Assembly (NCBI GenBank): GCA_012932865.1
Contig: SAXG01000002.1
Span: forward strand, 1,054,001 to 1,118,000
Length of the DNA stretch: 64,000 nucleotides
From: Amylostereum areolatum
Taxonomy: Eukaryota; Basidiomycota; Agaricomycetes; Russulales; Stereaceae
Direction of reading: 5' to 3'
The position numbers and the translations under genes were made by a program. Below the pieces are notes generated by a model, which did not search any database, had not been told where the DNA came from, and saw only the letters and a program-made list of their open reading frames with translations. This document shows positions 11,850 to 23,416 of this stretch, piece by piece (position 1 is the stretch's first letter; each line of letters opens with the position of its first letter).

Positions 11850-12646
11850 AACAACACCACAGCAATGCAGTGCCACCTGCAGTACGGAATTCGTTACGAC
11901 CCACCAAGCTTTCTCTCTCTTCTCTATCATTATGTCTCCAACGCTCGGATATCATCCTTTCATTTTCTCCCGTCGCTGTATCATAACCTCGCTCGTTTCC
12001 TTCGTCTATTCCTTCCTTTTGTCATTATCATTTTATGCTCTTCGTGATGTGTCCATATAATCGTCTTGCTATTTAGGACCTTGCACAATTATTGCACTAC
12101 TTCTTCATTTCTCGGTCCCCAAAGGCCCCATGATTCAATGATGGCGTTGATTAACGCGATATGGCACTACAACAAAGATTAAGGAAGACTACAGTACATC
12201 TGCGAAACGGGGCCGTATAAAACGAAAGGGCGCATGAGGGGTTGCGCGATCAAACACAGGTCCGCGGGATAAGACGAAGACAGAAAAACACAAGGAGGGA
12301 AAGATGAATGCAAACGGCGAGACGGAAAGGGAAGGGAATAACGTTATAGGGGTACAGGCGGGGAACTGTTCAGATTCAAGGAGAGTGCGGGATGCTGGTA
12401 GTAGAACAAAAACAACAACAGCCAAAATGGAAGAGAAAAGAACAACAGAAGACAAGACGAGGTGAACAGGAAGAAGAGAAGAAGAGAATGAAGTGTAGCG
12501 GGGCATGGGGCATGATAGGTATAGTAGCACAATGAGATGGGACAGCAGAGCGAGATGGGAGCAGCGGAGACAGATGGATGGGAGATACGACACAGACCGG
12601 AGAAAAGGAGACGAGGTAAGGAAACACGGGGGGCAGACCCGACGCC
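11850..12646. other. Convergent 3' spacer
   Basis: This stretch of 797 bp lies between the CHFR-like and kelch-protein stop codons. The right half is pyrimidine-rich on the minus strand, which creates an open frame of 169 codons at 12189-12698. That frame overlaps the end of the kelch gene and has simple Leu/Ser/Phe composition, so it is treated as 3' UTR. Confidence 0.5.
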
Positions 12647-15600
12647 TCAAGCGACCATATCGCTCACCCCGCCATACATCGTGTTCTCCTCCTCCCACGC
12701 AGCCTTGCGATTTTTCCGCTGGTCTGACTTGTTCGAGTACGACGAATGCCCGTCCGTCTCCTTATTGCGATTCGCTTTGGCCGCGAACTCGGCCGCGAGA
12801 CGCTCCTTGCGCGCCCTGGCCTCCTCTTTCTTCGATTTCTTCAGCTCCGCCTTCTCCTGCGCCTTGCGCGTTTTCGCGTCCACCGCGATCGAGTGCATCG
12901 TCGACTTGTCCGACACCGATGTCGCCGTCCCTGACACCGCCCCGGACGTACGTCCTGCGAAGAACCGAGAGAGGTTAAGGCTGCTAGAGGACGTGCTCAA
13001 GCGTGGGGACGCGTGCGCACCGAACACGGTATTGAAGGGAGAAGAAGAACCAGAGGGTGTGGGGGAAGCCCGTCCGCAAACGACGGTCTCCACGGGGGAG
13101 GCTGTCTTGATTCGCATTGTTTCTGGGGACGGCATCTGCTTGATGTCTTCGGGTGTAGGGGCGATGAGCGCCGACGCCTTGGTCATGACCGAAATCGTGG
13201 ACAGACGACTCTTGCTGGGATATCCATCTTCATTGATGGTCGAAAGGAAGGGAATGGGATCGCCTGCGTCGATGGCATGGACTAAGGAGGCGGGACCAGG
13301 GCTGACGGGGGGCGAGAAATGGCTGTAGCTGCTCAGCGAGCTGCGAGAGGTGGAGGATGTCAACGACGGCGTGTCGCTGTCCCGGTGCCAAGATGACGGT
13401 GTTGACGACAAGATCGAGCTCCGGTTGTATACGCTCGAGCCCCCGCTGATGGACAGATATTCCTGGTCGAAGATATCATCGTACGTTTCGCTGAGCGCTT
13501 TGGACGAGGTAGGCGAAGGACCCGGAGGTATGATGTTGTCCGTCTCCAGCAAGAGCCGTGGAAGGCCCGATCGTCCGTGCAGACGCGCTTCTAGGGCGTC
13601 GTCCAGAGGCAATGTTTCCTGCTCCTGCAGCGCCGCAAACTCGCTTTCGCGCGCGATGACGGGGGACAGCAATTCCCCTATTGAAGTCAAGTCGTCGTGC
13701 GTGGAGACCGACACGACACTCGCCGACCGCGTCAGCGCAGGTCTGCGTTGCGCGTAGGTGGTGATAGGTGGAGGGGGGAGTGCCCTTCTGCGAGGCGGAG
13801 GCGATGGGTCTAAGTCTACACGCTAATCAGATAACCAATTCGTTACTTTCGATCAATATGGACCAACCGTAAAGTGCTGTTGCCGCCATCCGCCCTCCGG
13901 AGGTCGAACTGCCCAGCTGTCTGGGCGCCCACTGGGCGTCAGACATGCCACGCGGTCGTGCGGTCGCTGACGATTCTCCCGCGCCCCCTCCCCCACCCTG
14001 CCCGCCCGCATCCGAAGGTCGATTGGCGCCAGCTCCATCCTTATCCTGTCGTGATCGACCCGATGGACGTTTCTGGTTGTACAGCTAGCAAAAGAGGTAA
14101 GCCTTCCATTTTATAACACATGTGCGCCGGAGCTTCTTACCATCACGGTTTTGAGCGCCCTAGAATTTTTTCTACATGTGAGCGCATGCGAGCGGCACGG
14201 ACAGAAATCAGACCCACCTGATTTGTAAGCTTCGACAGCTGCAGAGGGTCGCGACCTCGTACACGCCCACAGAAGTTGAGTTGGAGAGCGCGCGATGCAT
14301 CGCGTGTTTGACCAGATTTTGCAGATGCGGGATATCGTAGTTTGTTGATATCACGAGCAGGGCGCTCAGGACCGCCGGTGCGTGTTGGAGAGGGGTAAGG
14401 AGGGAGAGGGAATAGAGATATTGCACCAAGGCCATGGTGATCGGGTATGGTTCAGACAGCATGAGAGCTCGAGGTGACAGTCTAGGATCTGGCCCAAGTT
14501 CCTGACCGGGAATATCAGGGAGAGGCGTGTGCATTGATGATTGTGGGCTGGCCTCCAACGCTTTCGCCGCGGCCTGGAGGAACAATCGTCTCTGCTCACG
14601 GAACCAGGGCCACCGATCCTCCAGGAGTTTTCGTGAGACCTTGATGCGACGGTCATCGTCGCAGATGATCTCAAAGTCCGCCAAAACGCCCTCCTCCAGC
14701 GCTGCCAGGCCCATCTCTTGCATGCGAATGTCCAGCTCTAACCGCGGCGGTTGGTAGATGCCAAAGGCCTCAAGGTCAATCACAGCGACGTGATCCCAGC
14801 TGAGAAGACGACGGTTGTAGTCGTCGACAAGGTTGCCGTGTCGATTCCCAAATACGATGAATTTGTTGGCGTCTGCCCACAGACAACTCCTGAACCATGA
14901 ACCGGTGGAAAGGGTGCTGCCAGGGTCGATGCGGGACCAAGTCATATCGAGGAGATTGAGTGCCCATACGGAGTGTGACTGGAAACTGTGGGCGAGGTAA
15001 GTGCCGGCGATGATGAGGTGATGGCCTAGGACAGCGCCGGTGGGAAAACGCAGTCCCGGAGGGAAAGAGGTGCCGGCCATCGCGTTGGATTGGTCGGTAA
15101 TGGTAAAATCCCTTCCCGGTAAAGGGTGGAGAACTTCAAGCTCGCGTTTCACGTCGGTGAACTACGTGACGCCAGTTAGCACATCACACGATTAAGAATG
15201 AAGACGCACCCACGTTGTAATTACTGTACAGGTAGACGTTGGTGGGGAACCCGTCCGTAGGCGGTGCGGAATAGGGAAGGTAGGTAAACGAGCTAGGGTT
15301 GGTGTGCGAAGTGGGGGAGGTATCGTTCCGGAAAGTGTGGCGAGAGGGAGTAGGGGTCGTCGCGTCTCTGAGCTCTTCCTGGGGCATCCGAACGCGCAGC
15401 GCTCCTGAGACGGCGACGCTGCGATATGTTCCACAATGGCGGGGGTAATCGCGGCGGGATGACCATCCTCTAAGCTGGAGATCGTAGACATACACGTCGT
15501 CCAGCCAAACGTTGTTTAGATCCTGACCACCGACGATGAAAAGACGATGCCCGGAAACGGAGGTGAGGTGTGCGTAACGCGCTTTAGGAAGGGGTATCGG

Positions 15601-16177
15601 AGGATCCGCTACGTCCATGAGGGACCACGCGGCAGGCATCCAGCGGTTGGTGTACAGGTCGAAGAAGCGAACGTCATTGAGCACGCAAAGATCTTCTGAC
15701 GAATCGGCGTCTGGCTTGAGACCCATACCGCCAAAGATGATAAGGTAGTGATTCCCTTGTGGGACATCAGCGCGGGAGCACGAGGCGAGGAAGATGAAGA
15801 GGGGACGTACATGCGTCAGCACTGTGGAAGTACCTGGGAGCGGGGATGTCGTCGTCGGAAGAGAGATGAATCTTTTCCCAGTTGTGGGTGTGAAGGTCGA
15901 ATATGAACATGTCGGTTACCATCCTCCTCTCTGTGACCAGACGACCGCCCTACATTTCGGGGCCAAGATCAAAACCGCAGCCGAGCGCGGATAACGGAGG
16001 TGAACGCACATAAAGGTAGACCTTGTTCCCGACCACAGTTGTTGACGCGCCCTGAGAGAGAAGTGGACAGGTGAGGCAACGGATAACGGGGAGAGGGAGA
16101 GTACGCACCACAAGCTTAGGGGGAACATCGCCGGTGGTCTTGCGGGAGAAAGTTGTGAGGTCTGAGACGGAGTGCAT
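12647..16177 (-). CDS. Kelch-repeat and BTB-like protein (Ral2-like)
   Basis: This is a protein of about 1,000 residues in several exons. The N-terminal half has kelch blades with the double-glycine signature: LVGASTTVVGNKVYLYGG, NHYLIIFGGMG, RLFIVGGQD and HHLIIAGTY. The centre has a BTB-like dimerisation fold (GVLADFEIICDDDRRIKVSRKLL, then a helical segment ending YDIPHLQNLVKHAMHRAL). The C-terminal 350 residues are Ser/Pro-rich and end in a charged, probably coiled-coil segment KTRKAQEKAELKKSKKEEAR. Architecture and order resemble S. pombe Ral2, needed for Ras1 signalling in mating and shape, but kelch/BTB proteins are common, so the orthology is only suggested. The start is the first ATG (MHSVSDLTTFS) of the exon; an upstream exon cannot be excluded. 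Confidence 0.8.
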
Positions 16178-16228
16178 GTCGGGGCGCGGTGCGCGCTCGG
16201 AAGGAAGGACACCTTCGGGAGTAGAGCA

Positions 16229-16255
16229 GAGGAGGAGGAGGAGGAGGAGGAGGAG
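16229..16255 (+). repeat. (GGA)n microsatellite
   Basis: About nine GGA/GAG triplets lie just upstream of the chosen start of the kelch-protein gene. On the gene's own strand this is (TCC)n, in what is probably its 5' leader or the end of a leader intron. Confidence 0.85.
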
Positions 16256-19200
16256 ATGACGGGAGGAAGAGAGAACGGAGGCCAGGGGAATTTACGCTAG
16301 CACATGGAATAATATTTGCTCGTGCTGCCAGGCGGCTTTTCAATTCTATCCAGATCTAAGATCGCATTTGATCTTCCCATCAGCTCTGCCGGCTGCTCGG
16401 CGCTGCCCGGCCTCCCCCTCTTGGCCTTTCATTCGGATTTTCCAATATTTTATGTATCCTCACAGGGCCACATCCTCCTCTTCTCGCCGTTCCACTCAAC
16501 CAGAGTGTTGATGAAAAGAAATACTTCTTTCATTTCTGCTCAAGGAGCGCGTCAGATATCGGGGCTTCTCGCTATCGTCATATTCTCTCGCGAAGCCGTT
16601 CATTTCCTGGTTCGTACACATCTTGCTTTCCTTCTTCTCACCCCCACACAGGCCCTCGTGTCTTCTGCCTATCGGCTGACAATGGTGCTTTCCGGACTCC
16701 TCCTCCCCGGCCCCGCCCTCCTCCGCTAACCCTTTCTCGCACCGTGAGAGCGCCTTGGCCGTCGCTCTCGTCACCCGCTACCTTGTCTCCTACCTCTTAC
16801 TTCTCCCGCTCGCCCATGAACACGACTGGCAACTATCTCAACCCGACCCACCTCCGCTTACGGTACGCAAAATTCCCGCAATTTATGGCCGCTTCGGACT
16901 CGGCGAGATCGCTTCATCTTACCTTGTCCGCGCGTTCTGTTCCTTGACTTATAACGCTAGAAGCCACCCAACGGCCAAGGCCTACAAAAAATTGGTCTGG
17001 TCTCTCCCCGCCGCACCACACTCCTCCGAGCCCAGTCTTGCACTGCACTTATGTATCCCCCGGTTTTAAACCAACCGCCTGTGCATCCACCGGTCGACGG
17101 CCTGCATAGCCCCGTTCCCTCTTTGTCGCCTCGACATTTCCAACGGGCGACCCGTGCTCAACTTGACCTGATAGGTCCAGCAAACGCGACAATCGCTCTT
17201 CGCCCTTATTTCTTGGTACACGCCGTCAAAGAACGCTCTATCAGGTCTAAATTGGAGTGCACGCGGCCGTACGGGACTCATACTTACCCCTCCACCAGCT
17301 CGTTACGTCCCGGATCGACTGATGTCTTCTAGGTAAACCCGTGTATAGGACTGACCACTTCCACTTAAGATGTACACTCTTTATGAATGTTTATGAAGCT
17401 GCTGCCGTGTCGTCTAAACTCAATGCATCATTTGAACCGCGCGCATATCGGTCATCCGCCTATGATCCTGTTGATTCTTTCTCCTAGCATCATCTGACTA
17501 GCGCGCACGTCAGGTTGATCGACTCCAGATGCACCCACGAACGCATGTTCGCCTCCCTCTCTTTCCTGTCTTTCAATCTTCTCAAGACCCTCAAGATCTC
17601 ATCGACTCTCAAGTCCGAAGTCGCCTGCCTGTCTTACCTCATGCCAATCAGCCGTGTCTGACGAGCTGACGTCCGAGACATTCCGCTCACATCTCCCCGA
17701 AGAGAAGCTTTCCTCTCTTCTTCCAAGAGGCACGTCCGCCCTCGTCCGCCCGTCCTCCTCGCGCGAAATACGTTTCCGACAAGGCCCTTTCTGGTGGGCG
17801 GTGGGCTTCTCGAAAGACCACACGACGTTCGAATTCCCCTTCAAGTTCCCCATTCCTCCGGCTCCGCCTCCACAGCACATACTTACTACATTCCCAGTAT
17901 CCTACATTCTCCAGCCCTGGTCCTGGCCGCCCCCGTCCCGCCCTGACATCCGAATTCCGCGATCACAACCGCCAGCCGCCGTCGCGCTCCCTGAAAGCAT
18001 GTCAACGCTAGCGGGACCTCCGACGCGCAGCGCCCCGCGGGGTCTCCCCGATCCCGTCCATTTCTCTCACCGCGCTCATCGCCTTCTCCAGACCAGGCGG
18101 CGCGGCGCGAGAGATAACTGTTATAGCATGTCGCTTCGGTCCAGACAATAATGATGAAATCTTACTCAGGAGAACGGACGTTCTGGTATTATAGAGTGCT
18201 CAGGCTGGCAGGCCTTGAAAACAGATCTAGGCGCGTCCGACTGCCGCAAACCTCGCTCTTTCGCCGCACCGACGACCAACCAGCCACCGTCAGATCTTCG
18301 AGTCGCTGGTCGCCATCGCAAGTTTGTCCTCGGAAGTCGGTACCGTCGCCACCCTCCTTGAAGTCTCCTTCCAGGTAAGGTTACCAACCGCACCAGGTGC
18401 CTGGCCTGAAAAGTCTGGCCTGACTCGTTTCGATGCCGATAAACATGGATGCGTCCAGAGTCCACTTTATCTGCGTAAATAACTACCTTTTTACCTCCTC
18501 TGATAAGTCACACGCTGGCACCTGTGTTTTCTGTCAGCGTCCCTGTGCCGCAACGCGAAGAGCAGGTGCACCTTCGAACAGACCGTCGCACGCTCGTCGG
18601 GGAAGCCGTAAGGACACAGCGCGAAAGGGCACGACAGGGGCGAAGGCGTGTAGCGTATTTCTGCGTCGAACATAAGGAGCCTGGCTCCCCACGTCATTCG
18701 CCTTACATTTCAAGACATCGAAACGGACGAGAAAGAATAAAACCCCAGTGATATTTTTACAGAGATAAGGAACAGCCGTGCATCGTCCCCGCGCACGTAC
18801 CGCAGGCGCGTCTCGTCTCGACTCTCACGCAATCCCACGCGCGGCGAGCTAGATACAAACGCGTCCAGTTGCGAGGCGTCCCACTTCTACACTTCGTGCT
18901 TCCCGAGGACCCGTAGTTCCAACTAGTTCCAACGGCGATCTGGATTGGGAAAGATATCGGTCGACCGATACGCGTACTTACGAGGGTCGTGGGTTTCCAT
19001 GCACCATGCACACACACACGCCAACCGGGGCAGGTCGCCCGCGCAAGGGACCATCCGAGCTCGTCGGTGCGGCCGACGCCAAGCACGTTCGTGATATGCA
19101 GCGGACGCCGTCGTGCTGCAAGGCCCCGTCATTCCAGGGTCCGCATGTTTCTGGTGAGCGCCACAGGGGATGGCCAGGAGGAACGACTCGAGAATGCTTC

Positions 19201-19336
19201 GTCCAAAAACAGGATCACGTGTAGCCCGTTCGCTTGCTGGCTCCTCGACATCGCCATGCCGACGCACGATATCTTGACCCAAGTTGGCCCCGACCATGTG
19301 GGTGCGATTTCGTCCTCGAATTTTGGGGTTCAAGGC

Positions 19337-19362
19337 GACGTCGTCGTCGTCGTCGTCGTCGA
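19337..19362 (+). repeat. (GTC)n microsatellite
   Basis: An uninterrupted run of about eight GTC/TCG triplets lies in non-coding DNA. Confidence 0.85.
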
Positions 19363-20507
19363 TTCTGTAGATAGATAAATGTATGCACAGTGCGGGAGAT
19401 ATGTATCAAGTGGTTTTCGGGTTCAAATGAGCTGGACGCAGGGTGGTCACGGATAAATCTGTCCGAGTTGCCCGGGTCTCTAGCAAGTGACCCAGATCGC
19501 CAAGCAACGTAGATAAAGTTATCAGAATATTCCTCGGAGGGTTGATCGCAGAAATGCACCTTTGGAAGATCCCCGACTTGAGCTTGGGGAGCAGGTGTTC
19601 CGCCGCATCGTGTCCACAAACAGCTTCGAGCATGAGCGCTGAGCGAGACCACGGGCTTTGACCCACGATAAACGGATTGATAACCATACCGCGAAGTGTT
19701 TATGAATAACAGCGTGAGGATGCTTGAAAGGGGTGACCATCACCGTGAGGCGCCCATGAGGACGAGGGTCGCGTGGGCGGCAGAGACGCACCGACGGCAC
19801 CGCGACCTCCGACGATAGTCCTGGATCAGCATGTACTAGATGGAATAAGTAATGGCTCGCCTCGTGAGTACTGCGTAGTAAGTAACCCAATTGCCCTCGT
19901 GAATATTTGTGTAAGTACGTCGCATTTCAAGGTTGTGACCTGATGATGACCCTGCCCATTGCTCGAGATTCACCAAGGCCCTGTTGGTGGAACACGTAAA
20001 AGGGTCGTCGGAGATTGGCCCATAACTGGTCCGCAGGAATAGCGCGATGCGTACTCTCGGCAGCGTCGCACAAGCCAATGGGAGAAAGGGCTCTCCGGAG
20101 TCGGATGGTTCGCGCTGGTGGTCTATGTAGAAGAGTTAGAAACACAGGCCGCTCGCAAGAGGGCGTAAGGGGTGTGTGAACACTGAAGAAGAAGGGCGCG
20201 TCGTCGGACGCGTCCCACGAGGTCCCGCGATTAGACCTTTTGTAACGTTTAGAATTGAGGAGGTCTGGAGATTGCGGGAGAGAAAGAGATGGATGTTTTC
20301 CAGAAGAGCGTGTACCGTATGCGTGAGCGCTAGGGTCCTAGGGGCAGACGTTGTGCGAGTCGGTCACCCGGTCACCGACCAGCGCCGTTTGATCCTCGAA
20401 CTTCGAAGGCTTTGGCGATGGCGTCAGGTGAAATCGGATAGCGATCGTGGAGGGCGTTGAGAGTGAAGGCAGCCACGGAGTAAGCACGCGCTGCATGCGA
20501 GTGAGAG

Positions 20508-20534
20508 CGACGACGACGACGACGACGACGACGG
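20508..20534 (+). repeat. (CGA)n microsatellite
   Basis: About nine CGA triplets lie 160 bp upstream of the PDX3 start, probably in the distal promoter. Confidence 0.85.
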
Positions 20535-20651
20535 TCCCGCATCGTCGACGATGACGTCCTGGAGCAAGAAGGTGACTTGGCCGATCCCGCGCTTGCAACT
20601 CCGCCCGATGATTCCTTGTTGGCTTGCTCCCGCCCTCCTACGACCTCTTCC

Positions 20652-20657
20652 TATAAG
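20652..20657 (+). promoter_or_regulatory. Putative TATA box of PDX3
   Basis: A TATAAG element lies about 40 bp upstream of the ATG at 20695. Its position argues that translation starts at 20695 rather than at the in-frame ATG at 20551, which lies upstream of the element. Confidence 0.4.
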
Positions 20658-20694
20658 TCTCTTGCGCGCACGCACCGTACACACAATCCCAACC

Positions 20695-21485
20695 ATGGAC
20701 CTCACCTTGCCCTCCACAGTGCCCGCCCAAACCCACATCCACACCACCGCCCACAAGCTCGAGATCCTCGACCACCAGCAATACAACGCGCCCTCCCACC
20801 TCACCCCCGACACCGTCCTTCCCTCCCCGCTCGACCAATTCCGCACGTGGTTCGCAGAGATACAGCCCTACGTCCGTGAACCCGAGGCTATGTCCCTCTC
20901 CACCGCCACCGCCCGAGGCGTCCCCTCCGCCCGCGTCCTTCTCCTCAAGCAAGTCGACGATCGCGGCTTCGTGTTCTTCACCAACTACGGCTCCCGGAAG
21001 AGCCGCGAGATGGACGAGACAGGCTGGGCGGCGATGGCGTGGTACTGGAGAGAGGTATCAAGGCAGGTGAGGGTCGTCGGAAAGGTGGAAAAGGTGGGTA
21101 CGGAGGAGAGCGAAGCGTATTTTAGGAGTCGGCCGTTGGGAAGTCGAATCGGCGCCTGGGCGAGCAAACAGAGTACGGTCGTAACGGAGGGGGAGGTTGC
21201 AAAGCGCGTCGAAGAGGCCAAGGCCAAGTTCGGCGTCCAAGGGGAGGACGAGACCGCGGAGGTACCGCTCCCCGAATTCTGGGGTGGATGGCGCGTTGTT
21301 CCCCAGTTCGTGGCATCCTCCATTGTTCACTGGGGTTCGACGGATACTTACAATGGAGTGAATGTAGCGAGGTCGAGTTCTGGCTTGGGAAACCGTCGAG
21401 GCTGCACGATCGTGTACGCTACCTTCGCAAGGAGGGCTCACCCGACGATTCTCCCGAATGGACGATCGAAATGCTGTCTCCTTGA
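20695..21485 (+). CDS. PDX3: Pyridoxamine 5'-phosphate oxidase
   Basis: This FMN enzyme oxidises pyridoxamine or pyridoxine 5'-phosphate to pyridoxal 5'-phosphate in vitamin B6 salvage. Two exons (20695-21305, 21368-21485) give 242 residues. The PNPOx core is clear: [20 protein letters not shown] and the following YGSRK bind FMN phosphate, and [18 protein letters not shown] and [16 protein letters not shown] belong to the split-barrel dimer interface. The C-terminal PNPOx dimerisation segment runs [20 protein letters not shown] to EWTIEMLSP. It begins [12 protein letters not shown] with a favourable CAACC before the ATG. An in-frame ATG at 20551 would add 48 residues that could be a targeting sequence, but this is less likely. 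It converges with the aldolase gene 190 bp away. Confidence 0.94.
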
Positions 21486-21675
21486 GCGCGGATGTGGCTC
21501 GACTAACCGTCTCTCTCAAGTGTCGAAAGCCTCAAAAGGTCCGATGAAGAAACACAAACGCATGTATTCTATATCATGTCGAGGCGGTATCGTACACTGT
21601 ATGCACCGTTGCGCGCAAAAAAAATCCTTGTATTCACCTGTAACGTCGTCGATGTTCATCGCATTCTTTGCTTCC

Positions 21676-22994
21676 TTAAACCTTTAGCTCGCCACGCGCC
21701 GCACCGAACAAGGTTTGTGCGCGTTTCGCAAAGGCCTGTTTCGCGCCGTCCTGATCTCCTTGGACCCACTTCTCCATTGCATCACCTTGCAGACCGCGAC
21801 CGAATGAGAAAGTTAATGGCGGGAGACGGGTCAAGGCTGAAGGAGCCTGCGCCTTGTTCTTGACGTCGTTCACGGCGTTGAGGTAAAGCGCTGCATCGTG
21901 ATCGGATAATCCACCTGGTCACCTTATGGTCAGTCGATGATGGTCTCGGAGGAGACGACGATGCTTGCCAGAGAGAAAGACGACGCCTGCGACGGCAACG
22001 GGGACAGTTCGAGCGAGGACGGTAGCTGTCGCGAGCGCGATGTCGTCTGTTGTGATCGTCTCGCGCGAGCGGTGCTTCAGTCCAGGTTGCACAAACGACG
22101 GCTTGATGAGCGAGCCTGTGACACACACCAGCATTAGCCCACTAAGTACCAACCAAGCCCAAGCAGGGCGATGAAAGTCCACCTTCGAGAAGGACGCCGT
22201 AAGCGTTGCACCGTGCATAGATCATGCCAATAATCCTTTGATGCACCTCCACGCTCTTCTCCAAGCTCGCGTCATCTCCGAAATCCACGTCAGGCTCGAC
22301 AATGGGAACGAGCCCCGCCTGCTGACTGACGGCCGCGAACCGCGCAAGGTTCTCCGCCTGCGCTTCCAACGCGGCCGTGGTCGGGAAGGTTGACGCGTTG
22401 CACAAGATTGGCGCGCGCCATTTGGAGAAGCGAGCGCCGGCGGCGTAGGAGGCTTGAAGGCGGGGTAGGAGATCGTCGAGGCCTTGGGTGGCGGGCTCGA
22501 TAGGGGAAATCGGGAGGGGGTGCGCGTCGGTGTCGGCGCGGACGCCGGGGATGATGCCGCGGGCGGTGAGGAGGGGCGCGAGTTGGAAGTCGATGAGGGT
22601 TTCGGAGTAGAGAATCACGCCGGATATGTGCTCTTCGAAGGGCGGTTAGTCGAGACAACGGGATGGCAAACGACGGGGAGAACATACCGGAGGGCAAACT
22701 CTCGTAGAGACACTCGCGCCATTTGCGCCGGCGATCGCGCTCCTCGTCTGCAGATATTTTTGGGGGTGGATGCAGGCCGGCAGCGGCGGCGAAGCGCGCG
22801 GCGATGCCTTCGGGAGTCTCGTCGGTAGCATAGATGCCTTTGCCACGGGGATTGACGAGGGCGGCAGCGGTGCTAATCAGTTCTTTGGCGGCAGAGGGTT
22901 CATGGAAAGGGTAAAGAGGAGATCTAGCGCCAGATGTGGCAGTGGAGGAGGCGAAAGTGTAGCCTGGGGTAGAAACTGTGTTCGCGGCAGACAT
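21676..22994 (-). CDS. Class I fructose-bisphosphate aldolase
   Basis: This is a Schiff-base (metal-independent) aldolase for cleavage or formation of fructose 1,6-bisphosphate in glycolysis and gluconeogenesis. Exons 22688-22994, 22183-22632, 21969-22115 and 21676-21914 join exactly to 380 residues. Class I landmarks are ATDETPEGIAARF (catalytic Asp), RFSKWRAP (catalytic Lys), VPIVEPDV (catalytic Glu), the active-site signature LLEGSLIKPS with the Schiff-base lysine, FLSGG and FSFGRGLQ. The usual GIKVDKG loop reads GVRADTD, so two conserved lysines are replaced. The C-terminus ends GELKV and lacks the terminal tyrosine of animal enzymes. Most fungi rely on the class II zinc enzyme. The last intron (21915-21968) appears to be GC-AG. 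The start MSAANTVSTPGY is preceded by another in-frame ATG at 23027. Confidence 0.93.
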
Positions 22995-23416
22995 AGTGGT
23001 TGGATTGAGACGATCGTAGGAGCTCAAGATGGGGAGAAATTAGGGTGCATTCTGAAGGAGGTTCTTATAGATCTTTGAGCGTTATAAAACGATAGGTCGA
23101 CCTATGAGCCGGTTGGTGGTGCGGAGACGGTCAGGTGGGGGCCTTGTGACGGCGGGGGTAGCCAGTATATGAACGGGATGGCTTCGAGCGGCAGCCTGAG
23201 CCCAGGTTATCCAGGGTGGGGATTCCGTTACGTCGCTTGGGTCCGTGCGGGTCAAGGCCACTCCAGAAGTTACCCCAGAACATTGGCCATCGATTGAGGG
23301 TCGTTGAGGAAACTTTCCAGGTGCCAGGAAGGAGGAAGTCCAGGAAAAGCCGTGACTGACGCTCATCGTCGGGATTCGGTACGTGCCCATTGGGGTTAGG
23401 GTTTCTTTCCCCTCCC
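22995..23416. promoter_or_regulatory. Divergent promoter, aldolase / mitochondrial protein
   Basis: These 422 bp lie between divergent starts. A TATAAAAC sequence occurs near 23,083, roughly 90 bp upstream of the aldolase ATG on the other strand. Its orientation is ambiguous. No coding sequence is seen. Confidence 0.4.

Larger units (their letters stand above)
16178..20694. other. 4.5-kb spacer, kelch protein / PDX3
   Basis: This is divergent intergenic DNA. From about 16,300 to 18,150 the plus strand is pyrimidine-rich with several short ATG frames. These begin MNTTGNYLNPTHLRL near 16,816, MYPPVLNQPPVHPPV at 17,051 (93 codons), MFASLSFLSFNLLKT near 17,545 and MSTLAGPPTRSAPRG at 18,001 (50 codons). 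None belongs to a family I recognise. This could be the 5' leader of an unrecognised transcript. From 18.2 to 20.5 kb nothing is recognisable except trinucleotide repeats and lone splice-donor-like GTAAGTA motifs. Confidence 0.4.

Noticed and set aside
12189..12698. Open frame of 169 codons on the minus strand
   Set aside because: It overlaps the end of the kelch gene, continues into its 3' side, and is simple Leu/Ser/Phe sequence from a pyrimidine-rich strand; read as 3' UTR.
20551..20694. N-terminal extension of PDX3 from an upstream in-frame ATG
   Set aside because: The TATA-like element at 20,652 lies inside this stretch and the ATG at 20,695 has better context; kept only as an alternative.
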